The notes under the pieces were generated by a model. That model was not told where the DNA came from. It saw nothing but the letters and a program-made list of their open reading frames with translations, and searched no databases. Shown in pieces: positions 48,139 through 56,872 of a stretch of DNA of 64,000 bases. Position numbers and translations under genes: made by a program. Position 1 is the stretch's first letter; the number at the start of each line of letters is the position of its first letter. The stretch comes from CAVYXF01 sp963772335 (GTDB lineage: Bacteria > Pseudomonadota > Alphaproteobacteria > Rhizobiales > Rhodomicrobiaceae), in assembly GCA_963772335.1 (NCBI GenBank), contig CAVYXF010000010.1, forward strand, positions 1-64,000. The letters are read 5' to 3'.

Positions 48139-49593
48139 TTACATGTTGTAGGCGCGCTCGCCGTGATCGACGATGTCGAGACCTTCGCGCTCGGTCTCCT
48201 CGGTCACGCGCAGGCCGACGAGGAGTGCGATGATCAAGAAGACCACCAAGCTGCCAACGCCCGACCAGGCGACGGTCATCAGCACCGCTTTCGCCTGAGT
48301 GACGACTTGGGCCGCCATGTCGAACGCCCCCGGCTCGCAGGTGCTGGTGAACACGCCGTCCACGACCGCGCACTTGGTGTAGTCGACGATACCGGCGCCG
48401 CCGAGGGCGGGATCGGCGACGATGCCGGTGCCAAGAGCGCCGACGATTCCGCCGATCGCGTGGACGCCGAACACGTCGAGCGTGTCGTCATAGCCAAGGG
48501 CCGACTTCACCGCCGTGCAGAAGAAGAAGCACACGACGCCTGCGACGAGGCCCAGCACCAGCGTACCCATCGGGCCGCCAAAACCGGACGCCGGAGTGAC
48601 CGCCACGAGGCCGGCCACGATGCCCGAGGCCAGGCCGAGAAGGCTCGGCTTACCCTTGAACAGCCATTCCGCGAACATCCAGGAGAGGCCGGCGGCCGCG
48701 GTGGCGATGAAGGTGTTGGCCATGGCGAGGCCGGCATACTCGTTGGCCTCGAGGTTCGAGCCGGCGTTGAAGCCGAACCAACCGACCCACAGCAGGCCGA
48801 CGCCGACAAGCGTCAGGGTGAGCGAGTGCGGCGGCATCGGCTCGCGGCCAAAGCCCACGCGGCGGCCCATCAGCAGCGCGCCGACAAAGCCGGCAATGCC
48901 GGCATTAATGTGCACGACGGTGCCGCCGGCAAAGTCGAGCGCGCCCATCTGCCAGGAGAAGCCGGCCGTGTCGGTGGCGGCGCCGGTAGCAATGCCCGAC
49001 GGCCCCGGCCAGAACCACACCATGTGAGCGACGGGGAAGTAGACCATCGTTGACCACAAGATGGCGAACAGCACGATTGCGGAGAACTTGCAGCGCTCGG
49101 CGAAGCCGCCAATCGCAAGCGCCGTGGTGATGGCGGCGAATGTCATCTGGAAGCAGATGAAGATCAGCTCGTGGAAGCCAACGCCCAGGGTGAAGGTCTC
49201 GACGATGGAGTTGATCGCCACGCCATGGAGGAAGATCTTGCTGAATCCGCCAAAGAACGGCGCTGTGACCCCAGACCCTTCAGTGAAGGCGAGGCTGTAG
49301 CCCCACAGAAACCACACCACGCACACAATACAGAAGATCACCGTCACTTGGGTGATCATCGACAGCATGTTCTTGGTGCGCACCATGCCACCGTAGAACA
49401 GCGCCAGGCCGGGCACGGTCATGAGAAGCACCAGCGCGCTGGAGATCATCATCCAGGCGTCGTCGGCCTTGTTGAAGGTTAGGTCCGGCGCTTTTGCCGC
49501 TGGAGCCTGCGCAAAGGCCGGATCGGCGAGCAGCGCCGTGGCTACTGTCCCGAGAAGGGCCATGCAGCCAAGCGTCAGAGTAGATTTTCTCAT
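48139..49593 (-). CDS. amtB: Ammonium transporter AmtB
   Basis: AmtB conducts ammonium/ammonia across the inner membrane and is blocked by GlnK. The 484-residue product has a signal-like N-terminus (MRKSTLTLGCMALLGTVATALLADPAFAQA) and eleven membrane segments. Landmarks are SALVLLMTVPGLALFYGGMVRTKN, FAGGTVVHINAGIAGFVGALLMG (pore His), GWFGFNAGSN and the second pore His in DDTLDVFGVHAIGGIVGALGTG. The C-terminal tail carries EETEREGLDIVDHGERAY, the GlnK-interaction region. It is 26 bases downstream of glnK, so the two form one operon. Confidence 0.97.
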   Translation of the reverse strand: MRKSTLTLGCMALLGTVATALLADPAFAQAPAAKAPDLTFNKADDAWMMISSALVLLMTVPGLALFYGGMVRTKNMLSMITQVTVIFCIVCVVWFLWGYSLAFTEGSGVTAPFFGGFSKIFLHGVAINSIVETFTLGVGFHELIFICFQMTFAAITTALAIGGFAERCKFSAIVLFAILWSTMVYFPVAHMVWFWPGPSGIATGAATDTAGFSWQMGALDFAGGTVVHINAGIAGFVGALLMGRRVGFGREPMPPHSLTLTLVGVGLLWVGWFGFNAGSNLEANEYAGLAMANTFIATAAAGLSWMFAEWLFKGKPSLLGLASGIVAGLVAVTPASGFGGPMGTLVLGLVAGVVCFFFCTAVKSALGYDDTLDVFGVHAIGGIVGALGTGIVADPALGGAGIVDYTKCAVVDGVFTSTCEPGAFDMAAQVVTQAKAVLMTVAWSGVGSLVVFLIIALLVGLRVTEETEREGLDIVDHGERAYNM

Positions 49594-49619
49594 GTAGTTT
49601 CCCCTACTTCCCCATAGGT

Positions 49620-49958
49620 CTAAAGTGCGTTTTCGTCGGTTTCGCCCGTGCGAATCCGAAATGTTTGTTCAACGGGCGAGACGAAGATCTTGCCGTCGCC
49701 TATCTGACCGGTCTTTGCCATTGCGGAGATGGTATCCACCACCTTGTCCACCATAGTGGTGGGAACCACGACTTCGATCTTCAGCTTGGGAACGAAAGTC
49801 ACTTCATACTCGGCGCCACGATAGATTTCGGTATGGCCTTTCTGACGCCCATAGCCTTTGACCTCCGTAACGGTCATGCCCTCAATCCCGATATCGGTAA
49901 GCGCCTGGCGTACCTCATCGAGCTTGAATGGCTTGATGACAGCCATCACCATTTTCAT
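49620..49958 (-). CDS. glnK: Nitrogen regulatory protein P-II (GlnK)
   Basis: GlnK senses 2-oxoglutarate and ATP/ADP and, when not uridylylated, plugs AmtB. The 112-residue product has the complete P-II signature, with Tyr51 in the T-loop (YRGAEYEVTFVPK), the B-loop TGQIGDGKIFV and the C-loop RIRTGE. Pairing with amtB supports GlnK over GlnB. A sigma-54-like site (50058-50073) lies about 100 bases upstream, consistent with NtrC control under nitrogen limitation. Confidence 0.96.
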   Translation of the reverse strand: MKMVMAVIKPFKLDEVRQALTDIGIEGMTVTEVKGYGRQKGHTEIYRGAEYEVTFVPKLKIEVVVPTTMVDKVVDTISAMAKTGQIGDGKIFVSPVEQTFRIRTGETDENAL

Positions 49959-50458
49959 CTGCTACGTCCTTTCGAGATGGAGCCCACTCGCAAACATGGC
50001 ACACCCCCCTGCCCCTGTTCTTAGCGGCGCATGCGGATAGCTAGCCAACGTTACGGAATCAAAACCCGTGCCAAGCAGCCGAAAAGGTGAGGCAGCATTG
50101 ATTGCCGTCGTGATTTTATGCGCATAGAGCGCTCATGCGGGTTGCGCGAAACGAATTCTGTGCATTTTTTGTGCATTTTCTTGTTTGTGCACAATTTTTG
50201 ATCTTCCAGGGCCGGCGGTTTGCTGTTCGCGCGGGGGTTGGGCCTAAAGAGGCGGTCACACTTTGGGCGCTTTGCAAATCTTACGCGCAATATTGTGGAC
50301 GGGTTTACGACCGTACGTTCGGCGGGCCTGAGCGGCCGATCCGGGCCGAAGGCGAGACTTGTTTCGGCATTGCATAACTTCACCACAACTACGAATTTCG
50401 GCCAGATTTGGAGCCAAATCCGTAGACATTCGCGAACGGCGCCTCTAACAGAACCTCC
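49959..50458. other. Long regulatory gap between glnK and the DedA gene
   Basis: These 500 bases separate two divergent units and contain no credible gene. They hold a sigma-54-like site towards glnK (50058-50073) and three copies of TGTGCA at 50159, 50170 and 50186, the last within the palindrome TGTGCACA. The rest shows no clear terminator or palindrome. Confidence 0.5.
50058..50073 (-). promoter_or_regulatory. Sigma-54-like promoter for glnK-amtB
   Basis: On the minus strand the site reads TGGCAC-GGGTT-TTGAT. The -24 half is perfect, while the -12 half has TTGA in place of TTGC. The spacing is right, and it lies about 100 bases upstream of the glnK start. Sigma-54 control of glnK-amtB is usual in proteobacteria. 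Confidence 0.5.
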
Positions 50459-51040
50459 ATGCTGAGAAGTTTGTATAATTGGACCATGGCATTTGCCAGC
50501 CATCGCCACGCGACGTGGGCGCTCGCCGGCGTTTCTTTTGCTGAAAGCTCTTTCTTTCCGATCCCGCCGGATGTGCTGCTGATCCCGATGGTGTTGGCGC
50601 ACCGAGAGCGAGCGTGGCTGCTCGCCGGCATCTGCACCATGGCATCGGTGGTTGGCGGCATCGCCGGCTATATGATCGGGGCGCTGCTCTATGACTCGCT
50701 CGGCGCCTGGCTGATCAACCTCTATGGCTATGGCACGCAGGTCGAGGCGTTCCGCCGCGCTTATGCCGAATGGGGCACCTGGATCATCCTGATTAAGGGG
50801 CTCACCCCGATCCCTTACAAAATCGTGACGATCACCTCCGGTTTTGCCGGCTATGATTTCGTCTGGTTCATTATCCTGTCGGCGATTACCCGTGCCGGCC
50901 GGTTCTTCATCGTGGCGGGGCTGCTCTATCTCTACGGCGACCCCGTGCGCAGCTTCATCGAGAGGCGGCTGGAACTGGTGACGGGAGGGCTTGCCGTTTT
51001 GGTGCTGGGTGGATTCGTCATTGTACGCTACGTCATCTGA
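50459..51040 (+). CDS. DedA-family membrane protein (YqaA-like)
   Basis: DedA proteins are inner-membrane proteins linked to undecaprenyl-phosphate or phospholipid recycling and envelope homeostasis. The 193-residue product has the SNARE-associated (VTT) domain: FAESSFFPIPPDVLLIPMVLAHR (about 28-50), GIAGYMIGALLYD, and the conserved KGLTPIPYKIVTITSGFAGYDFVWF with re-entrant-loop prolines. The C-terminus has a further membrane segment. The start MLRSLYNWTM is typical. It overlaps dsbB by about 20 bases. Confidence 0.9.
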   Translation: MLRSLYNWTMAFASHRHATWALAGVSFAESSFFPIPPDVLLIPMVLAHRERAWLLAGICTMASVVGGIAGYMIGALLYDSLGAWLINLYGYGTQVEAFRRAYAEWGTWIILIKGLTPIPYKIVTITSGFAGYDFVWFIILSAITRAGRFFIVAGLLYLYGDPVRSFIERRLELVTGGLAVLVLGGFVIVRYVI

Positions 51041-51560
51041 GATCACGCCGCGCGGGCGCGCCGCATACGGCCCCGCCGCCATCAGTCTCGCCATCGCCGT
51101 GCTGAGCGCGCTGGCGCTCGCTGGAGCGCTCGGCATCGAGCATATCGGCGGCATCCGCCCCTGCCCGCTCTGCCTCGAGCAGCGCATCGCCTATTACGCC
51201 GCCGTGCCGGTCGCGCTCCTCGCGGCGTGGCTCGCCGGCAGGATCCCGCTCGCCGCCCGTCTGCTCCTGGGGCTGCTCGCACTCGCCTTCCTGTTCAACG
51301 CCGGCCTCGGCGTCTATCACGCCGGCATCGAATGGGGCTGGTGGCCGGGGCCGGACGAATGTTCCGGCATGGCCCCCCTCGCCACGACGCCCGATGCGCT
51401 GCTCGAAAGCCTGAACAAGCCAGGCAATGTCATCCGCTGCGATGCCGCAGCGCTGCGCATCTTCGGCCTGTCGCTTGCCGGCTACAGCGCGATACTGTCG
51501 GCCTTTCTGGCCGTTCTCGCCATCCTCGGACTGACCCGCCGTTCGGCGTCCTCAGCCTGA
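51021..51560 (+). CDS. dsbB: Disulfide bond formation protein DsbB
   Basis: DsbB re-oxidises DsbA by passing electrons to quinone. The product of about 179 residues has four membrane segments. The first periplasmic cysteine pair is CPLC (in GIRPCPLCLEQR) and the second pair is the Cys of DECSGMAP and NVIRCD. No ATG is available. A TTG at 51021 with GGTGG upstream fits best and overlaps the DedA gene; an earlier TTG at 50991 is the alternative. Overlap suggests co-expression with the DedA gene. Confidence 0.88.
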   Translation: MYATSSEITPRGRAAYGPAAISLAIAVLSALALAGALGIEHIGGIRPCPLCLEQRIAYYAAVPVALLAAWLAGRIPLAARLLLGLLALAFLFNAGLGVYHAGIEWGWWPGPDECSGMAPLATTPDALLESLNKPGNVIRCDAAALRIFGLSLAGYSAILSAFLAVLAILGLTRRSASSA

Positions 51561-51564
51561 GATC

Positions 51565-52203
51565 TTACCGCTCTCGCTTCAGCAGGGCGAAGGCAGCGTC
51601 CCTCGGGCCGCCCTGGGCGTAGACCATATGGATCCACAGCATGGCGTAGGGCTCCAGCAGCCGCGACGCTGTCATCGGGCCGGCATCGACCGCGTCGAAG
51701 CCGAGATCGCGCACGAGGCCCATCACCACCGGCTTCTTCGCCGCATCGTCGCCGGCGACGAACATGGTGGGTGCGGCCGCATAACCGCTCACATCGGCCA
51801 TCACCCCGGCGCCGACCTGGTTGAGCGTCTTGAACACCGACGCGCCTTTGGCACGCTGCTGTACCTGCTCGCCGGCGGAACTGTCGAAGCCGAGCGCAAG
51901 GCCGATCCCCCTCTCGTTCACGGTGAGCGGATTGGTGACGTCGATCACCGTACGGCCGGTGAGATCGCCGCACTCCGCGATGGTTTCGTCGATCGCGCTC
52001 CACGGTACCGCCAGCACGATCACCTCGCCCTCCTTCACCGCCTCGGCAACGGTCATCGCCTTGCCGCCCGCGGCTGACGCGACCGCGGCGTGCTTGTCGG
52101 ACGATGGATCTCGCACGCCATAGCAGATCCTATGCCCCGCGCGCGCCCAGCCCTTGCCGAGCGCTGCACCCACATTTCCTGCGCCGATGATTGCAATTTC
52201 CAT
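51565..52203 (-). CDS. NADP oxidoreductase, F420-dependent-reductase-like (Rossmann fold)
   Basis: The 212-residue product starts with MEIAIIGAGNVGAALGKGWARAGH, a Rossmann dinucleotide site. Then come YGVRDPSSDKH, EVIVLAVPWSAIDETI, VIDVTNPLTVNE and VFKTLNQVGAGVM, the pattern of the NpdG/COG2085 family. Most bacterial members use NADPH, and their substrates are unknown. I place the start at 52203, with AAAGGAT upstream; a longer frame lacks homology. It converges on dsbB with four bases between the stops. It is divergent from the cupin gene, with a perfect 14-bp inverted repeat between them. Confidence 0.85.
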   Translation of the reverse strand: MEIAIIGAGNVGAALGKGWARAGHRICYGVRDPSSDKHAAVASAAGGKAMTVAEAVKEGEVIVLAVPWSAIDETIAECGDLTGRTVIDVTNPLTVNERGIGLALGFDSSAGEQVQQRAKGASVFKTLNQVGAGVMADVSGYAAAPTMFVAGDDAAKKPVVMGLVRDLGFDAVDAGPMTASRLLEPYAMLWIHMVYAQGGPRDAAFALLKRER

Positions 52204-52410
52204 GATAAATCCTTTGCTGGCGCCCCAACTGGATAGCCGAGAGGCGTCCGACAGCGTTCCGCTTTCTGTGACATAGGGGCGATGGCCGGGATCAGAAGAG
52301 GTGCGGAGGGCGCGGCGAATCACAAATCGGTAAGGTGGCATCAGTATCGCCGGTTGGACTTGAGGTTCGCTCTCAGCACAGCTGATTTTCGCAGGCGGAT
52401 GCGCAATTGC

Positions 52411-52445
52411 CGTGCGAGCGGCTATTCTAAGTAGCCGCTCGCACG
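52411..52445. promoter_or_regulatory. Perfect 14-bp inverted repeat with 7-nt loop upstream of the cupin gene
   Basis: CGTGCGAGCGGCTA (52411-52424) and TAGCCGCTCGCACG (52432-52445) are exact reverse complements around TTCTAAG. There is no T-run on either side, so it is not an ordinary terminator. It lies 54 bases before the cupin ATG in the divergent intergenic region. Confidence 0.6.
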
Positions 52446-52499
52446 AAAGCATCGGTTCGTTCGCGCGCCGCATTCATCAACCACAGCGAGGGGTGAGTT

Positions 52500-52991
52500 A
52501 TGCCGCCTATCCTCAACATCGCGGATGTGCCTTTGACCAATCACGGTCATGACGAGACCTTCGCTGCGCAGCTCGGCCAGTTTGGACCGCTTATCGGCAT
52601 GAAGCAGCTCGGCTGCCGGCTGGTGGTCGTGCCGCCCGGCAAGAAGGCCTGGCCCTATCACAACCATCATGTGAATGAGGAACTGTTCATCATTCTGGAA
52701 GGTGAGGGCACGCTGCGCTATGGCGGGGCGGAGCATCCGGTCAAGGCCGGTGATGTGATTGCCTGTCCAGCCGGCGGCGCGGAAACGGCGCATCAGCTTA
52801 TCAATAGCAGCACCGCAGAGCTGCGCTATCTCGCCATCAGCACCATGTTACATCCGGACGTCGGCGAGTACCCCGACAGCGGCAAGTTCCTTGTGACCTC
52901 CGGCTCGCCCCCAGGCGGCGACAAGAATGCGCGCCGGCTCTGGTATGTCGGCCGGCCAGAGGACAATCGCGACTATTGGGAAGGCGAGTAG
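52500..52991 (+). CDS. Cupin-domain protein
   Basis: The 163-residue product has a conserved single-domain cupin: motif 1 YHNHHVNEELFIILEGEGTLRYGG (about 57-80, metal ligands His, His, Glu) and motif 2 VKAGDVIACPAGGAETAHQLIN (about 82-103). The end GDKNARRLWYVGRPEDNRDYWEGE is typical of a family of unknown function often annotated as a sugar-binding or dioxygenase-like cupin. The ribosome site GAGGGG precedes the ATG. No enzymatic function can be assigned. Confidence 0.85.
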   Translation: MPPILNIADVPLTNHGHDETFAAQLGQFGPLIGMKQLGCRLVVVPPGKKAWPYHNHHVNEELFIILEGEGTLRYGGAEHPVKAGDVIACPAGGAETAHQLINSSTAELRYLAISTMLHPDVGEYPDSGKFLVTSGSPPGGDKNARRLWYVGRPEDNRDYWEGE

Positions 52992-52994
52992 GGT

Positions 52995-53360
52995 CTATTT
53001 GCCTTTCTCTTGGAGCCAACCATGCATCCAGGCGATCTCCTTCTCCTGCGCAGCGATGATGTCCTCAGCGAGGGTGCGAATGTCGGGATCCCTGCCATAT
53101 TGCAGCACCACCTTGGCCATCTCGACGGCGCCCTGATGATGCGGGATCATGCTACGCACGAAATCGGCGTCAGCATCCCCCGAATAAGCCACGGCCATAG
53201 CTTCGTGCATCCTGTCGTTGGCCGCTTGATAGGCCTTGGTGGCGTCTGTCATCGCCGCGTCTGGCATGGTGTGACCGGAATGCTGGCTTTGATCCTGCCG
53301 CGGCTTGACCGGTGCGGCCGTGATCAGAACGATAAGGGCAAGGCCCGCAAGCTTTTTCAT
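52995..53360 (-). CDS. DUF305 family exported protein
   Basis: DUF305 (CopM-like) proteins are exported four-helix or ferritin-like proteins, some of which bind copper. The 121-residue product has a signal peptide (MKKLAGLALIVLITAAP), a His/Met-bearing segment (HSGHTMPDAAM), then DRMHEAMAVAYSGDADADFVRSMIPHHQGAVEMAKVVLQYG. The MIPHHQGAV motif is the family hallmark. It ends in EKEIAWMHGWL. It converges on the cupin gene with three bases between. A metal-related role is family knowledge, not seen here. Confidence 0.9.
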   Translation of the reverse strand: MKKLAGLALIVLITAAPVKPRQDQSQHSGHTMPDAAMTDATKAYQAANDRMHEAMAVAYSGDADADFVRSMIPHHQGAVEMAKVVLQYGRDPDIRTLAEDIIAAQEKEIAWMHGWLQEKGK

Positions 53361-53403
53361 CTCTTCCTCAAGTGGCTCCGTCGATCCAATGCATCGACAT
53401 CCG

Positions 53404-54282
53404 TCACGGCCATTTCACAACCGGCGGCATGGACGAGAGAATGCTATCCACATTGCCCCCGGTTTTCAGCCCGAAGATCGTGCCGCGGTCATAAAGCAGG
53501 TTGAATTCCACATAGCGGCCGCGCCGGATCAGCTGCTCCTCGCGCTCAGCTTCACTCCAGGCTTTGCCCATGTTGCGTTTCACGATCTCGGGATAGATGC
53601 GAAGAAACGCGCGCCCGACATCTTGGGTGAAGGCGAAGTCCGCCCGCCAGTCACCGGAGTTGTGGTAATCGTAGAAAATCCCGCCGATGCCGCGCGGCTC
53701 GCCCCGGTGCTTCAGGAAGAAATATTCGTCGCACCAGGCTTTATAGCGCGGATAATCGGCAACGGCGTGCTCGTCGCAGGCTGCTTGCATTGCGGCATGG
53801 AAGGCGACGCTGTCGGGATCGTCCTGGGTGCGTCGGCTGTTCAGCACCGGCGTGAGGTCCGCCCCGCCGCCGAACCACCATTTGGTTGTGATGACGAAGC
53901 GCGTGTTCATGTGCACCGTCGGCACATTCGGATTGCGCGGGTGAATGATCAGCGAAATGCCGGAAGCCCAGAAATTCGGGTCGTCCGACGCGCCGGGGAT
54001 CTGGGCGCGGAATTCGGGCGCGAACTCGCCATGGACCGTCGAAATGTGCACCCCAGCCTTCTCGAACAGGCGGCCGTGCAGCATCGACATTACGCCGCCG
54101 CCGCCCTCGCCGCCGCTGTGGTCGGCGCGCGTCCAGGGTGTGCGCACGAACTTGCCCGCCGGGCCCTCCACTTGCGGTGCTCCTGCCGCCTCGTCCTCCA
54201 GCCGCTCTAAGCTCGCGCAGATCATATCGCGCAGCTCGGCGAACCAGGCCGTTGCCAGTGTCTTCTCCTGCTCCAAGGTCAT
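53404..54282 (-). CDS. hemF: Oxygen-dependent coproporphyrinogen III oxidase
   Basis: HemF oxidatively decarboxylates coproporphyrinogen III to protoporphyrinogen IX in heme synthesis under aerobic conditions. The 292-residue product contains WTRADHSGGEGGGGVMSMLHGRLFEKAGVHIS, PNVPTVHMNTRFV, WFGGGADLTP, HRGEPRGIGGIFYDY and GRYVEFNLLYDRGTIFGLKTGGN, all family-typical. Being next to petABC, whose cytochromes need heme, fits but need not mean joint control, since hemF is divergent from them. Confidence 0.96.
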   Translation of the reverse strand: MTLEQEKTLATAWFAELRDMICASLERLEDEAAGAPQVEGPAGKFVRTPWTRADHSGGEGGGGVMSMLHGRLFEKAGVHISTVHGEFAPEFRAQIPGASDDPNFWASGISLIIHPRNPNVPTVHMNTRFVITTKWWFGGGADLTPVLNSRRTQDDPDSVAFHAAMQAACDEHAVADYPRYKAWCDEYFFLKHRGEPRGIGGIFYDYHNSGDWRADFAFTQDVGRAFLRIYPEIVKRNMGKAWSEAEREEQLIRRGRYVEFNLLYDRGTIFGLKTGGNVDSILSSMPPVVKWP

Positions 54283-54296
54283 GGCCTGCTCTCAGT

Positions 54297-54764
54297 CTAT
54301 TCAGCCAAAGGTGGGAAACCGCCCGTTTGCCGCAACGCCTCGCCCAATACCATGCTGGCTGCGACCGCCACATTGAGCGAGCGCAAGCCGGGCCGCAAGG
54401 GGATCACGATCCGCGCGTCGGCTGCCGCATGCACCGCCTCGGGAACGCCGGCGCTCTCGCGGCCAACCATCAGGATATCATTGCTGGCAAAAGCGAATTG
54501 CGTATAGGGCAGTGTTGCGTGGGTGGTGAGCAGCACCAGTCGCGCGCCGGCCGCGCGCCTTCCATCCTCGAAGCTCTGGAATGAGGCGTAGCGCACAACA
54601 TTGGCCGTGCTGAGGTAATCCATTCCCGCCCGGCGCAAGGCCCGGTCCGACAGATCGAAGCCCGCCGGCTCGATCACCACGAGGGTAATGCTCAGGCAAG
54701 CCGCCAGCCTTATCATCGTGCCGGTATTCTGCGGGATATCCGGTTGGAAGAGGGCTAACTGCAT
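54297..54764 (-). CDS. trmL: tRNA (cytidine(34)-2'-O)-methyltransferase TrmL
   Basis: TrmL is a small SPOUT methyltransferase that methylates the 2'-O of the wobble nucleotide in tRNA-Leu isoacceptors. The 155-residue product starts MQLALFQPDIPQNTGTMIRLAACL. The knotted SAM site is formed by VGRESAGVPEAVHAAADARIVIPLRPGLRSLNVAVAASMVLGEALRQ, which contains the family's SLN motif. It lies just upstream of hemF on the same strand and is divergent from petA. Confidence 0.93.
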   Translation of the reverse strand: MQLALFQPDIPQNTGTMIRLAACLSITLVVIEPAGFDLSDRALRRAGMDYLSTANVVRYASFQSFEDGRRAAGARLVLLTTHATLPYTQFAFASNDILMVGRESAGVPEAVHAAADARIVIPLRPGLRSLNVAVAASMVLGEALRQTGGFPPLAE

Positions 54765-54975
54765 CAGAAAGCGCTTTTATGGCATCAGCGGCGGGATTAC
54801 CACGGGATTGCGCCGTTTTGTCTCCGTCCCCTCACTGGACAGGGAACGTCGGAGAATGCCATAAGGCCCTTTGCCACCGTCTTCGCGGAGCCAGGGGCCG
54901 AGCGCGCCTGGAAAGGGCGGGTGCAGACGACCTTCCCGTTGTGGTGCGGCTGACGAAAAATAAGGATTGCCTGTC

Positions 54976-55548
54976 ATGGCGACAACGATGGATGAGCCCG
55001 TTACAAGGCGCGATTTCATTCACATCGCAGCGACGGCCTTTGCTGCTGTCGGCGCTGCCGCAGCGCTGTGGCCCGTCATCAGCCAGATGAACCCGGACGC
55101 TTCCGCTTTGTCGCTGGCAAGCACCGAGCTCGATCTTTCACCGATCCAGGTCGGACAGGCCGTGACCATCATGTGGCGGGGCAAGCCGATCTTCGTGCGC
55201 CATCGCACGGACGAGGAGATCAAGAAGGCGAAGGACGTTCCGCTCGCCGATCTGAAGGACCCGGTCAACCGCGTGATGGATGCACCCGATGCTCCGGCGA
55301 CCGATGAAAACCGCACCAAGGCGGGCAAAGAACAGTGGCTCGTGATGATCGGCATCTGCACGCATCTCGGCTGTATCCCAAAAGGCCAAAAGACGGGGGA
55401 CGAAAAAGGCCCCTATGGCGGCTGGTTTTGCCCATGTCACGGGTCCATGTATGACACGGCGGGGCGCATCCGGCAGGGACCGGCCCCGCGCAATCTCGAG
55501 ATTCCGCCCTACGCGTTCGAGACCGACACCAAGATCAAGATTGGCTAA
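54976..55548 (+). CDS. petA: Ubiquinol-cytochrome c reductase iron-sulfur (Rieske) subunit
   Basis: This is the Rieske subunit of the cytochrome bc1 complex. The 190-residue product has a twin-arginine N-terminus (VTRRDFIHIAATAFAAVGAAAAL) used as uncleaved anchor. The [2Fe-2S] ligands lie in CTHLGC (about 133-138) and CPCHGS (about 155-160). I use ATG 54976 with AAGGAT upstream, over a TTG nine bases earlier. It is the first gene of petABC. Confidence 0.96.
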   Translation: MATTMDEPVTRRDFIHIAATAFAAVGAAAALWPVISQMNPDASALSLASTELDLSPIQVGQAVTIMWRGKPIFVRHRTDEEIKKAKDVPLADLKDPVNRVMDAPDAPATDENRTKAGKEQWLVMIGICTHLGCIPKGQKTGDEKGPYGGWFCPCHGSMYDTAGRIRQGPAPRNLEIPPYAFETDTKIKIG

Positions 55549-55565
55549 GCTTAGCGAGCCGCCCC

Positions 55566-56858
55566 ATGGACCACTACTCCGAATATCAGCCGACCACCGG
55601 CTTCACGCGCTGGCTCGACAGCCGGCTGCCGGTGATCCGGATGGCGTACGATACTATCCTGGAATACCCGACGCCGAGCAATCTCACCTACATGTGGACG
55701 TTCGGCGGCATTTTAGCCTTCTGCCTGGGTGTGCAGATCGTCACCGGCATCGTGCTGGCGATGCATTACGCCGCGAGCACACAGGTCGCGTTCGATTCCA
55801 TCGAACATCTGATGCGCGATGTGAATTATGGCTGGTTGATACGCTACACTCATGCCGTCGGCGCTTCGATGTTCTTCATCGCCGTCTACCTGCACATCTT
55901 TCGCGGGCTCTATTATGGCTCCTATAAGGCGCCGCGCGAGATTCTCTGGATCATCGGCGTGCTGATTCTCCTGGCCATGATCGCAACGGCTTTCATGGGC
56001 TATTCGCTGGTGTGGGGCCAGATGAGCTTCTGGGCGGTAACGGTGATCACCAACCTGTTCTCCTCGCTCAACTCGATCGTGAGCGGCCTCGGAACTACCC
56101 TGGTGCAGTGGATCTGGGGCGGCTTCTCGGTCGATAATGCTACGCTGAACCGGCTGTTCAGCCTCCATTACCTGCTGCCCTTCGTGATCGCCGGCCTCGT
56201 CGGCCTGCACATCTGGGCGCTGCACGTGCCGGGCAATAACAACCCGACCGGCGTAGATCTACGCGATATCCATCGCGAGGCGGTGCCGTTCCACCCGTAC
56301 TACACCGCGAAGGACGGCTTTGCGCTGGTGGCGTTCTGTGTGCTCTTTGCCTACTTCGTGTTCTACATGCCGAATTATCTCGGCCATGCCGACAATTACG
56401 TGGAAGCGAACCCGCTGCAGACGCCGCCCCATATCGTGCCGGAGTGGTATTTCCTGCCGTTCTACGCGATCCTGCGCGCCATTCCCTCAAAGCTCGGCGG
56501 CGTGATTGCCCTGTTCGGCGCGATTGTGGTTCTCATGCTTGCGCCCTGGCTGGACACCTCGCGGGTGCGCTCGACGCGTTATCGGCCGCTTTATCGCTGG
56601 TTCTTTTGGGCGCTGGTCATCACCTGCCTTGCGCTTGGCTATCTCGGCGCGAAGCCACCCGAAGGCGGATATCTGGTCGCCGCGCGGATCTTTACCGCGT
56701 ACTACTTCTTGCATTTCCTGGTGATCATGCCGTTCGTCGGCATCATCGAGACACCGAAGCCGCAACCGCGCAGCATCGCTGATTCCGTGCTAGGGCCGCC
56801 AGCCCATGGCGGAGGACGAATGCCCAGTCCCGCAGCGGCCGCTGCGGAAAAGCGCTAA
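55566..56858 (+). CDS. petB: Cytochrome b of the bc1 complex
   Basis: Cytochrome b carries hemes bL and bH and the two quinone sites. The 430-residue product has eight membrane helices. Conserved sequence includes GWLIRYTHAVGASMFFIAVYLHIFRGLYYGSYK (heme-ligand histidines), GYSLVWGQMSFWAVTVITNLFS, HYLLPFVIAGLVGLHIWALH (second histidine pair) and the Qo-site PEWYFLPFYAILR. A Pro/Ala-rich C-terminal extension of about 25 residues is present. It starts 17 bases after petA and ends 14 bases before petC. Confidence 0.97.
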   Translation: MDHYSEYQPTTGFTRWLDSRLPVIRMAYDTILEYPTPSNLTYMWTFGGILAFCLGVQIVTGIVLAMHYAASTQVAFDSIEHLMRDVNYGWLIRYTHAVGASMFFIAVYLHIFRGLYYGSYKAPREILWIIGVLILLAMIATAFMGYSLVWGQMSFWAVTVITNLFSSLNSIVSGLGTTLVQWIWGGFSVDNATLNRLFSLHYLLPFVIAGLVGLHIWALHVPGNNNPTGVDLRDIHREAVPFHPYYTAKDGFALVAFCVLFAYFVFYMPNYLGHADNYVEANPLQTPPHIVPEWYFLPFYAILRAIPSKLGGVIALFGAIVVLMLAPWLDTSRVRSTRYRPLYRWFFWALVITCLALGYLGAKPPEGGYLVAARIFTAYYFLHFLVIMPFVGIIETPKPQPRSIADSVLGPPAHGGGRMPSPAAAAAEKR

Positions 56859-56872
56859 AGGGGAGGCAAACC

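Noticed and set aside
48163..49053. Plus-strand frame of 296 codons antisense to amtB
   Set aside because: Translation is Ala/Asp/His-rich without motifs, and the minus strand encodes a conserved ammonium transporter.
49997..50014. Plus-strand TGGCAC followed by CCTGC near glnK
   Set aside because: The second half is one base out of register for a sigma-54 -12 element and lacks TT.
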